This document shows, one piece after another, positions 17,519 to 26,059 of a stretch of DNA of 38,626 nt. The translations under genes were made by a program, and so were the position numbers. The stretch covers positions 1 to 38,626 of the forward strand of contig JAJEHI010000165.1 in the NCBI GenBank assembly GCA_022823775.1, given 5' to 3'. Every line of letters begins with the position of its first letter. Positions within the stretch are counted from its first letter, which is position 1. The notes beneath the pieces are model-generated. The model saw only the letters and a list, made by a program, of their open reading frames with translations, had not been told where the DNA came from and searched no databases. Origin of the DNA: Defluviicoccus sp. GTDB taxonomy: Bacteria > Pseudomonadota > Alphaproteobacteria > MPNO01.

Positions 17519-18592
17519 ATGGACCTCCTCCTCTCCGAAGAGCAGCGCATGCTGCGGGAAAGCGCGAGCCGGTTCCTTGCCGGGACCGGCGGGCCGGGGC
17601 GGTTGCGGCAACTGCGGGAGACCGAACCCGGCTTCGACCCCGCGGTGCTGCGCGAGATGGCGGTGCAGGGCTGGATCGGGCTCCTTGTTCCGGCGGAGCG
17701 CGGCGGGCTCGGCCTCGGCATGACGGAAGCGGCGCTGCTGCTGGAACAGGCCGGGCGCGCTCTCGCCCCCGAACCGGTCGGAGCCTCGATGATGGCCGCC
17801 GCCGCGCTCGCCGCGTGCGAGGGAAACGAAGCGCTACTCGCCGGTGTCCTCGCGGGAGACGTTCTGGTGGTGCCCGCCGTCGACGCGGTGTCCGGCGCCG
17901 GCGAGGTCCGGGCCGCGCCGGCCGCGCGAGGCGCGGTGCTCGCGGGCTCCTGCCCGGGCGTTCCCGCCGCCGCGGCGGCCGACGGGATGCTGGTCGCCGC
18001 GACGGGCCCCGACGGACCCATGCTCTGCCATGTCGAGACGGGCGCGAGGGGACTCCGCATCGAGACGCGGCGCACGGTCGACGGCGCGTCGTTCGGCGAC
18101 GTCGCGTTCGACGGTGTCGCCGCCGTCCCGCTGGTCGCGCGCCAGAACCGGGGTTTCGGGCGCCCGGGGTCGCTCCGGGACGGGCTGCTCGTCGCGGCCT
18201 CCGCCGAGCTGCTGGGCGCAATGGACGCGGCGCTCGAGATGACGCTCGAATATCTCAGGACGCGCGAGCAGTTCGGACGCCCGCTCGGCGCGTTCCAGGC
18301 CCTGCAGCACCGCGCGGTCGACGATTTCACACGCATCGTCGGCACCCGGTCCCTCCTGTTCCGCATCGCCGGAGGGGAAGGGGACATCGCCCCGGCGATG
18401 GCGGCCGCGCTCAAGGCGCACGCGTCCGCCTCGGCGCTTCGGGTGACGAAGTCGGCGATCCAGATGCACGGCGCCATCGCGTTCACCGACGAGCACGACG
18501 CCGGGCTCCATCTCAAGCGCGCGATGACCCTGTCCGCCTGGCTCGGCAACGCGGCCGCGCAGCGCGAGCGCTACGCGGAGGCGATGCTCTGA
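17519..18592 (+). CDS. Acyl-CoA dehydrogenase family protein
   Basis: A 357-aa FAD enzyme of the acyl-CoA dehydrogenase family, which desaturates acyl-CoAs at C2-C3. It has MDLLLSEEQRMLRESASRFL at its N-terminus, GWIGLLVPAERGGLGLGMTE, REQFGRPLGAFQALQHRAVD in the C-terminal helical domain, and IQMHGAIAFTDEHDAGLHLK, where the Glu in TDEHD lies at a catalytic position of the family. It is somewhat shorter than typical dehydrogenases (about 380 aa), with a less conserved middle beta domain. The start at ATG 17519 is fixed by homology although no ribosome site is visible. The tRNA-Met gene ends 17 nt upstream, so its mRNA may begin within the tRNA transcript. The substrate is unknown. Confidence 0.88.
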   Translation: MDLLLSEEQRMLRESASRFLAGTGGPGRLRQLRETEPGFDPAVLREMAVQGWIGLLVPAERGGLGLGMTEAALLLEQAGRALAPEPVGASMMAAAALAACEGNEALLAGVLAGDVLVVPAVDAVSGAGEVRAAPAARGAVLAGSCPGVPAAAAADGMLVAATGPDGPMLCHVETGARGLRIETRRTVDGASFGDVAFDGVAAVPLVARQNRGFGRPGSLRDGLLVAASAELLGAMDAALEMTLEYLRTREQFGRPLGAFQALQHRAVDDFTRIVGTRSLLFRIAGGEGDIAPAMAAALKAHASASALRVTKSAIQMHGAIAFTDEHDAGLHLKRAMTLSAWLGNAAAQRERYAEAML

Positions 18593-18596
18593 AAGG

Positions 18597-19478
18597 TCAG
18601 GCTCCGAACCGTGGTTCGGGGAGGCCGGTCACGCCGGCATCCAGCGCGAACACCGCACCGGCGAGCGGTTGCTTCCGGAGCGCCTCGTCGGAGAGCGGGA
18701 AGGTGGCGGTGGTAATGAAGAGCGTGCCGAGGTCGGGACCGCCGAACGTGCACGCGGTCGGCCTCTGCGCTGGCACGCCGACGACCCGGTCGATCCTGCC
18801 GTCCGGCGCGTAGCGGGCGACCCGCCAGGCGCCGACGCAGCAGATCCAGTAATAGCCTTCGGCGTCTACCGCGGCGCCGTCGGGCCGTCCTTCGGTCGGG
18901 TCGTTGGATACGAACACCCGGCGGTTGGCGATGTCGCCGGTAGCCGGGTCGAGATCCCACGCCCAGACGAAGTCCCGCCGGCTGTCGGAGTGATAGAGCG
19001 TCGTCCCGTCCGGGCTGAAAGCGAGGCCGTTGGGGCAGATCAGCCCGTCCACCATCGCCCGGCAGGTTCCGTCCGGGTCGTAGCGGTAGAGCATGTTGGT
19101 CTCGCGGTCCATGGTCTCGATCATGCCGCCGACCCAGAACCGCCCCTGCCGGTCCGCCCGCCCGTCGTTGAAGCGCACCTCCGGATTGCCGGGTTCCAGA
19201 TCGAAGACCCGATCGACGGCGCCCGTCGCGAGGTCGACGAAGGCGATGCCCGACTGCATACCGGCGATCAGGCGGCCGTCCTTGCAAAACGAGAAGCAGC
19301 CGATGCGTTCGGGCATCGGCCAGGTCCGGCGCGCGCCGGTGGCGGGCTCCAGGCGCTCGATCGAGGGTCTGTAGATGTCGACCCAGTAGAGCGCCTGCTC
19401 GTCCTCGTGCCAGCGGGGCGACTCGCCGACGACGAAACGCTCGTCGACCGCACAGCGAAGCTCGGTCACGGCGGTCAC
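18597..19478 (-). CDS. SMP-30/gluconolactonase family protein
   Basis: A 293-aa six-bladed beta-propeller of the SMP-30 / gluconolactonase / LRE family, which hydrolyses sugar or aromatic lactones using a divalent metal. The expected metal ligands are seen in GESPRWHEDEQALYWVDI (Glu), CPNGLAFSPDGTTLYHSDS (Asn) and DGAAVDAEGYYWICCV (Asp). NDGRADRQGRFWVGGM is another family signature. The GTG at 19478 is chosen because it lies just past the stop of the upstream Rieske gene (8 nt gap); a second GTG at 19469 is possible. The frame is open far upstream, but that part lies antisense or out of frame to other genes. It is probably co-transcribed with the Rieske oxygenase, so the substrate may be a lactone from ring oxidation. 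Confidence 0.87.
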   Translation of the reverse strand: MTAVTELRCAVDERFVVGESPRWHEDEQALYWVDIYRPSIERLEPATGARRTWPMPERIGCFSFCKDGRLIAGMQSGIAFVDLATGAVDRVFDLEPGNPEVRFNDGRADRQGRFWVGGMIETMDRETNMLYRYDPDGTCRAMVDGLICPNGLAFSPDGTTLYHSDSRRDFVWAWDLDPATGDIANRRVFVSNDPTEGRPDGAAVDAEGYYWICCVGAWRVARYAPDGRIDRVVGVPAQRPTACTFGGPDLGTLFITTATFPLSDEALRKQPLAGAVFALDAGVTGLPEPRFGA

Positions 19479-19486
19479 GTCGCGGA

Positions 19487-20851
19487 TCAGGAGAATTCGT
19501 CCGCGATCATCGCGTCGATGCGGGATTTCGCCGCGTCCTGGCGGACGCCGGGCGGCAGGTCGCCGCTCTCGATGACGATTTCGGCGACCCGTTTGCCGAA
19601 GCGTTTTACCGTCGCGTCGTCGTCGGTTCCCGGTTTCCTGGGTACGCGGGAGACGAGCTCGATGTTGTATGTCGGCAGGAGGTCGCCGTTCGCCCCGGAA
19701 GGCCAGTCGAGGGGCTTGCCCTTTCCGACCGCGCGGATGCCCCGGCGGATCTGGCGCCGCGCCATGACGACGCCCTCGTCGGTGACGCCGCGGGTCTCGT
19801 TGGCATGGACGGTGATCGCGCCCTGGGCGACCTGCGCCTCGTAGTCGCCGGGGTTGCGCTGGCCCTCCTCGTGGCTGGGCGCCGCGACCTGGCCGGGGAA
19901 ATCGACCTTGCCGAGGCCGATTCCGTCGGGATCGCCGGTCTCGTGCGGATCGATCACCGGGTTGAAGTGGCGGAGCCCGATCGCGTAGGCGTTGGAATTG
20001 TCTATCGGAACGATCCAGCGCGAGACCCAGGCGCAGAGCGCGAACTTCTCCTCCGAGGCGACTTCGGCGAGCCCGAACTGCGCCGCGTTGGGCAGGATCA
20101 CGTCGCTCGCGTCGCTCGCCCGGACCCAGAGATAGTCGTCCCACCGCCGCGTGCCGAGCGATAGGAGACCGATCGGCGTCTCGAAGAAGGAGAGGGAGGG
20201 AAGCGCCGTGTATTGCTTGCTGAACTGCAGCTCGTTGCCGCGCGCGTGCAGGAAGCAGGTGTGGATCGGGTCGGCCCCGTTCTCGTGCGATTGCAGCCAG
20301 TTGCACGGGTTGTGGATCTTGTAGGGCACCAGACGGTTGCCCTCGGGGTAGACCCAGCTGTCGTAGACCGGAAATTCCGGCATTTCGTCCGGAGGGCCCA
20401 TATAGGCGAACACGAGGCCGCCGTATTCGCGGGTCGGATAGGCGCCGTGGCAGAGCTTGTCCCCGATCCGGCTGCGGGGCGGCTCGCCCGGCGTCTCCAG
20501 GATCGTCCCGTCCACGTCGTAATGCCAGCCGTGATAGCAGCAGCGGATGCCGCGCTGCTGGATGAAGCCGTATTCGAGCGACGTGTTGCGGTGGCTGCAG
20601 CGGAGATGCAGCAGCCCGACCCGCCCGCCGCCGTCCCGGAACAGCACCAGCTCCTCGTCCAGGATGCGGATCGCCAGCGGCAACTCGCCGAGCTCCGAAG
20701 ACAGCGCGATCGGATGCCAGAAGCGGCGCAGGTACTCGCCGCCCGGCGTGCCCCGACCCACATGGGTGAGCTCCGCGTCTTCCCTGGCGCTCCGACGGCG
20801 GTGATAGCCGCCGAATTTCATGTTCCGCGCGTTCGCCGTGGCCATCCCCAT
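19487..20851 (-). CDS. Rieske aromatic-ring-hydroxylating oxygenase alpha subunit (paralogue 1)
   Basis: A 454-aa Rieske non-heme iron oxygenase of the phthalate/vanillate oxygenase style. The [2Fe-2S] site is C85-x-H87 and C104-x2-H107 (CSHRNTS ... CCYHGWHY). The mononuclear iron site is D194-x2-H197-x4-H202 (GADPIHTCFLHAR). A closely similar oxygenase is at 26840. It shares GTPGGEYLRRFWHP at the same residue number and has the same spacing at every metal ligand. The ATG at 20851 is adopted because it gives this exact colinearity. Electrons must come from a reductase not seen in the window. The substrate is unknown; the family hydroxylates or demethylates aromatic and related compounds. Confidence 0.92.
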   Translation of the reverse strand: MGMATANARNMKFGGYHRRRSAREDAELTHVGRGTPGGEYLRRFWHPIALSSELGELPLAIRILDEELVLFRDGGGRVGLLHLRCSHRNTSLEYGFIQQRGIRCCYHGWHYDVDGTILETPGEPPRSRIGDKLCHGAYPTREYGGLVFAYMGPPDEMPEFPVYDSWVYPEGNRLVPYKIHNPCNWLQSHENGADPIHTCFLHARGNELQFSKQYTALPSLSFFETPIGLLSLGTRRWDDYLWVRASDASDVILPNAAQFGLAEVASEEKFALCAWVSRWIVPIDNSNAYAIGLRHFNPVIDPHETGDPDGIGLGKVDFPGQVAAPSHEEGQRNPGDYEAQVAQGAITVHANETRGVTDEGVVMARRQIRRGIRAVGKGKPLDWPSGANGDLLPTYNIELVSRVPRKPGTDDDATVKRFGKRVAEIVIESGDLPPGVRQDAAKSRIDAMIADEFS

Positions 20852-20990
20852 TCCTCCGCCGTCGGGACCGGCGACCCGGCCGGCAGTCTATCGGGCACTC
20901 GGGCGCGCGGACAAGGCGGAAGCGCCCGGTCGGCGGACCGTCGACGAAGCTATACCATGCGGAGAACGCGTCCCGCGGAGACGGAATGGA

Positions 20991-22169
20991 ATGACGGTCC
21001 CGCAACGACCGATATCCGGCTTCCTGTCCTGGGGGTTCCGGCCCTTTTTTCTGTCCGCCGCGCTCTGGGCGCTGTTCGGCATGGCGCTCTGGGTGCCGAT
21101 GCTGCTGGGGCTTCTGGCGCTGCCGAGCGCGTTCGATCCGGTGTCGTGGCATGCCCACGAGGCGCTGTTCGGCTATCTGGGGGCGGTGCTGGCGGGGTTT
21201 CTGCTGACCGCCGTGCCGAGCTGGACGGGCCGCTCGCCGCTCGCCGGATGGCCCCTGCTGGGTCTGCTCGCGCTCTGGGTTTTGGGCCGGATCGCGGTGG
21301 CGGCGTCGGAAACCCTCGCCGCCTGGGCGGTGGCCGCGATCGACGTCTCCTGCCTCGTCGTCCTCGGCGGCTACGTGGCGCGGGAGGTCGTCGCGGCGGG
21401 AAACTGGCGGAACCTCGCGGTCGTCGCCCTGATCGGTGCGTTCGTCGCGGGCAACGCGCTGTTCCACTGGGAGGCCGCCGGGGACGCCTACGCGGCGTCG
21501 GGGTACGGGCTCCGCACCGGCCTCGCGGCGGCGGTCATGACGATTTCGCTGATCGGCGGGCGCATCGTGCCGGCCTTCACCCGGAACTGGCTGGCGGCGC
21601 TAGGGAGCGAGGCCCTGCCGGCGGAGTTCGGGCGGCTCGACAGGCTCGCGCTCCTCCTGACCCTGGTCGCGCTGGCCGTCTGGGTCGCGTTTCCCGAAGC
21701 GCCGGAGACCGGATATCTCCTGCTCGCCTCGGGCGTCTTGCAGGCCGGGCGGCTTGCCCGCTGGCGCGGTGCGGACACCGGTAGCGAGCCCCTGGTCTGG
21801 ATACTCCACCTCGGATACGCCTTCGTGCCGCTCGGGATGCTGGCCCTTGGGGCGGCGATCCTCTGGCCCGGTGTGGTCCCGCCCGCGTCGGCCCAGCATG
21901 TCTGGATGGCCGGCGCGATCGGCGTAATGACGCTCGCCGTGATGACCCGCGCGACGCTGGGCCATAGCGGCCGCGAGTTGACGGCGGGCCCGGCGACGGC
22001 GGCGGTCTACCTGTCGGTCGTGGCCTCGGTGCTGGCCCGGCTCGCGGGTGGGACCGTTCCGGAATGGTCGATGCCGCTCTGGACGCTCTCGGCCGTTCTC
22101 TGGTGCTGCGGCTATGCCGGGTTCCTGTGGCTCTACGGGGGCTTGCTGATCCGCCCGGGCCGGAAATAG
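20991..22169 (+). CDS. NnrS family membrane protein
   Basis: A 392-aa integral membrane protein with about 12 hydrophobic segments. It matches NnrS: GFLSWGFRPFFLSAALWALF at the N-terminus, SWHAHEALFGYLGAVLAGF with a conserved His pair, a GRIVPAFTRNW loop and AVMTRATLGHSGREL near the C-terminus. NnrS proteins bind heme and copper and protect against nitric oxide stress in denitrifiers and pathogens. The start at ATG 20991 follows GGAG (20977-20980). It is divergent from the Rieske oxygenase (139 nt between starts) and converges with the ThDP enzyme (12 nt gap). No denitrification genes are near, so its role here may be general nitrosative defence. Confidence 0.9.
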   Translation: MTVPQRPISGFLSWGFRPFFLSAALWALFGMALWVPMLLGLLALPSAFDPVSWHAHEALFGYLGAVLAGFLLTAVPSWTGRSPLAGWPLLGLLALWVLGRIAVAASETLAAWAVAAIDVSCLVVLGGYVAREVVAAGNWRNLAVVALIGAFVAGNALFHWEAAGDAYAASGYGLRTGLAAAVMTISLIGGRIVPAFTRNWLAALGSEALPAEFGRLDRLALLLTLVALAVWVAFPEAPETGYLLLASGVLQAGRLARWRGADTGSEPLVWILHLGYAFVPLGMLALGAAILWPGVVPPASAQHVWMAGAIGVMTLAVMTRATLGHSGRELTAGPATAAVYLSVVASVLARLAGGTVPEWSMPLWTLSAVLWCCGYAGFLWLYGGLLIRPGRK

Positions 22170-22181
22170 GCGCGCCGGTTT

Positions 22182-23867
22182 CTACCGACCCTCGTTCCCG
22201 AAGCCGTCGTCCACGACGACATCGAGCAGCGTCGGCCCGTTGCGCCGGGTCGCTTGGGCAATGGCGGGTCCGATGTCGTCGGCATCCTCGATCCGGTGCG
22301 CCTCGACCCCCATCGAGCGGCCGAGGCCGACGAAGTCGATCGGCGGGTCCCTGAACTCCATGCCGGTATAGTCCTCGACGCCGTGGAACGCCTTCAACCG
22401 CTCCTTGATGATCCGATAGCCGCCGTTATTCGCGATGACATAGGCGATCGGGAGGTTCGCGTTGGCGGCGGTCCAGAGCGCCTGGATGCTGTACATCGCG
22501 CTGCCGTCGCCGACGACCGCCACCACCGGCCGGTCCCTCAGCGCCATCTGCACCCCGACCGCGCCCGCCATGGCGAAACCGATGCCGCCGCTGCCGAGCC
22601 CGTAGAGCGCGTTGGCGTCTCGGAAGGGGTATAGCGCGGGGATCGAGCGGCCGCTCAGGATACCCTCCTCGACGATCACCGCGTCCGCCGGCAGGGCGTC
22701 GACGACGCGGAGCATCGCGAGTTCCGGCGGGATCGGCCTGGTATCGGCGCGCGCGAGCGTCTTCGCGCGGAGGGCCTCGCGCTTCGCCGTCCAGTTGGTC
22801 GACCCGAGCGCGGCCAGCGCGGCCTCCGCCCGGGTGGCCCCCTCGGCGCCCCGTTTCCGCCCGATGACGGTTGCGAGCGCGGCGAGCGTTTCCTTGACGT
22901 CGGCGCGGAGGGCGATCTCCGCCGGGTAGTTCTTGCCCATCTCCCAATCGCGGAGGCCGACCTGGACCAGCGCCATGCCGTCCGGCAGCGGATCGGTCTC
23001 GCTGAACACCGACATGCGCAGCACGTCCGAGCCCATGCAGAACATCAGGTCGTAGGGCGCAAGCGTCTCGCGGACATCCCGCTGCTCGCGGCTGAGCCCG
23101 CCCATGAAAGCGGGATGCTCGGACAGGAAATGGGCGCCGTCGCAGACGGTTTGCTGATAAACCGGCGCGCCGAGCGCGTCGGCGACCGCCGCCGCCTCTT
23201 CCAGCGCATCCGATGTCGCGATCTCGTGGCCGGCGAGCAGGACCGGGCGCCTGGCCGCGAGCAGCCGGTCGGCGAGGCGTTCCAGCGCCTCGTCGGTCGG
23301 ACGTCCCGCGGTGTCGACCCGGGTCGGCTGGCCGAGCTCCAGCGCGTCCTGCTCGTTGAGCACGTCGCCCGGCAGCGAGATGAACACCGGCCCGGTCGGC
23401 GGGGTCATCGCGACCTTCGCCGCGCGGCGCACGATGAGCGGCAGGTCCTGGAGCCGGTTGACCTCCACCGCCCATTTCACCAGCGGCTGGGCGATCGGCA
23501 CCAGGGGAGCGTAGAGCATCGGCTCGGTCAGCCCGTGCCCCTGCTCCTGCTGCCCGGCGGTGACGATTATCGGCGAGCCCATCCAGTTGGCGTTGAAGAG
23601 CGAGCCCATGGCGTTGCCGAGCCCCGGGGCGACATGGACGTTGCAAGCGCTCAAGGTGCCGGACGCGCGCGAGAACCCGTCCGCCATCGCCACCACCAGC
23701 GCTTCCTGGAGCGCCATGACGTAGGTCATCGCCGGCCGGTCCGGCAGCGCGGCCATGATCGGCAGCTCGGTGGTCCCGGGATTGCCGAACAGGTGCGTCA
23801 CGCCCTCGCTCTCAAGGAGGGCGAGGAAGGCTTCGCGGCCGAAAATCGTGTTCACGGTGTCGGGCAT
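22182..23867 (-). CDS. ThDP-dependent enzyme, benzoylformate-decarboxylase-like
   Basis: A 561-aa enzyme of the acetolactate synthase / benzoylformate decarboxylase group, which uses thiamine diphosphate to decarboxylate 2-oxo acids. The ThDP-activating Glu55 is in ALQEALVV. The motif VGDGSAMYSIQALWTAANAN followed by VIANNGGY is the Mg/ThDP-binding GDG...NN site. It follows benzoylformate decarboxylase closely: FGNPGTTELP (Thr32 where that enzyme has Ser26), NVHVAPGLGNAMG (His78 = His70), and a shared IIVTAGQQ segment. The Ser-to-Thr change and weak match of the second catalytic His (His281 in that enzyme) leave the substrate open. It lies in the catabolic region, so an aryl 2-oxo acid is plausible but unproven. 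Confidence 0.85.
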   Translation of the reverse strand: MPDTVNTIFGREAFLALLESEGVTHLFGNPGTTELPIMAALPDRPAMTYVMALQEALVVAMADGFSRASGTLSACNVHVAPGLGNAMGSLFNANWMGSPIIVTAGQQEQGHGLTEPMLYAPLVPIAQPLVKWAVEVNRLQDLPLIVRRAAKVAMTPPTGPVFISLPGDVLNEQDALELGQPTRVDTAGRPTDEALERLADRLLAARRPVLLAGHEIATSDALEEAAAVADALGAPVYQQTVCDGAHFLSEHPAFMGGLSREQRDVRETLAPYDLMFCMGSDVLRMSVFSETDPLPDGMALVQVGLRDWEMGKNYPAEIALRADVKETLAALATVIGRKRGAEGATRAEAALAALGSTNWTAKREALRAKTLARADTRPIPPELAMLRVVDALPADAVIVEEGILSGRSIPALYPFRDANALYGLGSGGIGFAMAGAVGVQMALRDRPVVAVVGDGSAMYSIQALWTAANANLPIAYVIANNGGYRIIKERLKAFHGVEDYTGMEFRDPPIDFVGLGRSMGVEAHRIEDADDIGPAIAQATRRNGPTLLDVVVDDGFGNEGR

Positions 23868-24010
23868 CGGGGCTCCAGCGGAACGCGGCGGTGTTGTGCG
23901 AGAGGATGGAGATTACCCGCCCTCGCGGCAACCGCCTATCCGGCGCGCGCTTGCCCCCGCCGCCTCGCCGAGTCACCATCGGCGGCGGTACGGAAGATCG
24001 GCGGGAATCG

Positions 24011-25051
24011 ATGAGCGTCTTCGTCCGCAATGCCTGGTACGTCGCCGCGTGGCAGCACGAGCTGGCGGCCGGACAAGCCCTCGCGCGGGAGATTCTGGGG
24101 ACGCCCGTGGTGCTCTACCGGACCGCCGACGGCACCCCGGCCGCGTTGGAGGACAGGTGCTGTCACCGCGCGCTCCCGCTCTCGATGGGCCGGGTCCTGG
24201 ACGACAGGATCGAGTGCGGCTATCACGGGCTCCAGTTCGACCGCGCGGGGCATTGCGTCGCCGTCCCCGGCCAGAGCGCGATCCCGCCCGGCGCGCGCGT
24301 ACCCGCCTTTCCGCTGGTCGAGCGTGACCGGTTCGTCTGGATCTGTATGGGCGATCCAGGCCGCATGAATCCGGACGACATTCCCGATTTCCACTGGCTC
24401 GATCATCCGGACTGGCGGGCCAAGCCGTCCTATCTCCACATCCGGTGCAATTTCCAGCTGCTGATCGACAATTTGCTCGACCTCTCGCACCTCCCCTTCG
24501 TCCACCCGACCACGCTGGGCGAGATGGGGGTGGCCGAGACGCCGGCCGAGACGGAGCGAACGCCGCGCGGGGTGCGTACGACCCGCTGGATAATCGACCG
24601 CCCGCCGCCCCCCATGCTGGCGAAGCTCGGCGGGTTCGCCGGAAATATCGACCGCTGGCAGATCGTCGACTTCATCGCACCGTCGGCGGTGATCCTCGAC
24701 GTCGGCGGCGCGCCCACCGGCACCGGCGCGCCCGAGGGCGACCGCGGCCGGGGCATGTCGAACTGCAACCTCAATGCCATCACGCCCGAGACCGAAACCA
24801 GCCTGCACCAGTTCTGGGCCCAGGCGCACAGCGCGAAGCTCACCGTGCCCGGCATCACCGAGGGGATGCACGACCAGGTCCGGACGGCGTTCCTCGAGGA
24901 CATCGCCTTTCTCGAGGCGCAGCAGAGGCGGAACGACGCCCGGCCGGACGCCGCTCGCATCGACATCAACGCCGACGCCGCCCACCTCCAGGCGCGCCGC
25001 CTGATGGACCGGCTGCGCGCGGAAGAGGCGGGAGAGGCGGCCGCGGAATAG
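24011..25051 (+). CDS. Rieske oxygenase, vanillate O-demethylase-like (VanA-like)
   Basis: A 346-aa Rieske oxygenase alpha subunit of the VanA type, shorter than and distinct from the other two in the window. Its start, VRNAWYVAAWQHEL, is characteristic of VanA. The [2Fe-2S] site is C50-x-H52 and C69-x2-H72 (RCCHRALPL ... CGYHGLQFD). The iron site is a D-x2-H-x4-H pattern in NLLDLSHLPFVHP. VanA proteins demethylate methoxylated aromatics with a VanB-type reductase, which is absent here. The ATG at 24011 is close to GGGAATCG and begins at the conserved N-terminus. The SDR follows after 8 nt, so the two form an operon. Substrate not determined. Confidence 0.92.
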   Translation: MSVFVRNAWYVAAWQHELAAGQALAREILGTPVVLYRTADGTPAALEDRCCHRALPLSMGRVLDDRIECGYHGLQFDRAGHCVAVPGQSAIPPGARVPAFPLVERDRFVWICMGDPGRMNPDDIPDFHWLDHPDWRAKPSYLHIRCNFQLLIDNLLDLSHLPFVHPTTLGEMGVAETPAETERTPRGVRTTRWIIDRPPPPMLAKLGGFAGNIDRWQIVDFIAPSAVILDVGGAPTGTGAPEGDRGRGMSNCNLNAITPETETSLHQFWAQAHSAKLTVPGITEGMHDQVRTAFLEDIAFLEAQQRRNDARPDAARIDINADAAHLQARRLMDRLRAEEAGEAAAE

Positions 25052-25059
25052 GGGCCGGC

Positions 25060-25839
25060 ATGGATCTCGGGATCGAGGGCAGGGTCGCGCTGCTGACGGG
25101 CGCGAGCAGGGGAATCGGGCGCGCCTGCGCCACCGCGCTGGCGGCGGAGGGCGCGCGGGTCGCCATCTGCGCGCGCGGGCGAGAGGCGATCGACGCCGCC
25201 GCGCGCGACATCGCCCGGGACACCGGCGGCGAGGTTACGGCCTTCGCCGCCGACATGTCGCGCCCGGACGATGTGGACCGCCTGCTGTCCGGGGTCGCGG
25301 AGGCCGTGGGGCCGGTCGACATCCTGCTCGCCAATAACGGCGGCCCGCCGCGCGGAGGCTTCGACGCGCTCGACGACGAGGCGTGGCAGGCGGGTTTCGA
25401 CGTCACGATGATGTCGACGGTGCGCCTGATCCGGGGCGTGCTGCCCGGGATGCGGGAGCGGCGCTGGGGCAGGGTGCTGACGGTCGTCTCGTCGTCGGTC
25501 CGCCAGCCGGTGGACCGGCTGGAGCTCTCGAACGCGCTCCGGCCCGGCATCGTCGGGCTGTTCAAGTCGCTCGCCGTCACGATGGGAAGGGACAACGTGC
25601 TGTTCAACTGCGTCGCGCCCGGCCGCATCCTGACCGAGCGCTTCCTCTCGGGCGCGAAGAACGCGGGCATGAGCGAGGAAGCCTATGCCGAAAAGCACCG
25701 GACGACGGTGCCGCTCGGCCGCCTCGGCCGGCCGGAGGAGCTTGCCGACGTCGTCGCCTTCCTGGCCTCTGAGCGCGCATCCTACATCAACGGAGCGACC
25801 GTCATCGTCGACGGCGGCATGATCCGCTCGCTGCATTAG
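25060..25839 (+). CDS. SDR-family protein lacking the catalytic Tyr and Lys
   Basis: A 259-aa Rossmann protein of the short-chain dehydrogenase family. The cofactor motif TGASRGIG (13-20) and the NNG segment ANNGGPPRGGFD (91-102) are intact. In place of the YxxxK active site it has L156 and L160 (LELSNALRPGIVGLF), although the SSS patch (144-146) remains. This pattern, including the GGPP loop, recalls a known subgroup of FabG-like SDRs with an imperfect catalytic tetrad. Function as a reductase is therefore doubtful. It is 8 nt downstream of the VanA-like gene and probably co-transcribed. A family A palindrome sits just beyond the stop. Confidence 0.85.
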   Translation: MDLGIEGRVALLTGASRGIGRACATALAAEGARVAICARGREAIDAAARDIARDTGGEVTAFAADMSRPDDVDRLLSGVAEAVGPVDILLANNGGPPRGGFDALDDEAWQAGFDVTMMSTVRLIRGVLPGMRERRWGRVLTVVSSSVRQPVDRLELSNALRPGIVGLFKSLAVTMGRDNVLFNCVAPGRILTERFLSGAKNAGMSEEAYAEKHRTTVPLGRLGRPEELADVVAFLASERASYINGATVIVDGGMIRSLH

Positions 25840-25847
25840 GACGCCGG

Positions 25848-25949
25848 CCCTTCGATACGCCGCTTCGCGGCTACTCAGGGTGAGGATATGGTTGAATTCC
25901 GAACGGAAAATCCTCATCCCGAGTAGCCGCGAAGCGGCGTATCGAGGGA
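25848..25949. repeat. Palindromic repeat, family A, copy 2
   Basis: Inverted arms of about 39 nt (25848-25886 and 25911-25949) with a 24-nt loop. The arms match copy 1 at 11531-11619, except that the nested hairpin reads GCCGC-TTC-GCGGC instead of GGCGC-TTC-GCGCC. Both members of each changed pair have switched, so pairing is preserved. The element lies between the SDR stop and a probable higB remnant. It may have helped to disrupt that toxin gene. Confidence 0.9.
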
Positions 25950-25998
25950 TGCGCCATGCGCTACGCTTCCAACTAAAGCGGACAGGCTCCAGGCCGGG

Positions 25999-26048
25999 CG
26001 TTTCCGTGACGCACCTGGTCCACGCTGCGGTATCTGGACTATCATTGA
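25999..26048 (+). pseudogene. Probable 3' remnant of a higB toxin gene
   Basis: Just upstream of higA, one frame encodes a RFRDAPGP-like piece (25999-26022) and another ends TLRYLDYH-stop (26022-26048). HigB toxins end with a FRW/FRD segment followed by a VDYH-type end, and their stop is normally about 10 nt before higA. Here the stop at 26046-26048 is 11 nt before the higA ATG. The two pieces are in different frames and the upstream part of higB is missing next to the palindromic repeat. This reading rests on a short match and is tentative. Confidence 0.4.
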
Positions 26049-26059
26049 GGAGATCGGTC

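Noticed and set aside
18597..21467. A 956-codon minus-strand frame that looks like a large fusion protein
   Set aside because: Only its 3' part (18597-19478) is a SMP-30 protein; the rest is out of frame with the Rieske gene and other coding sequence.
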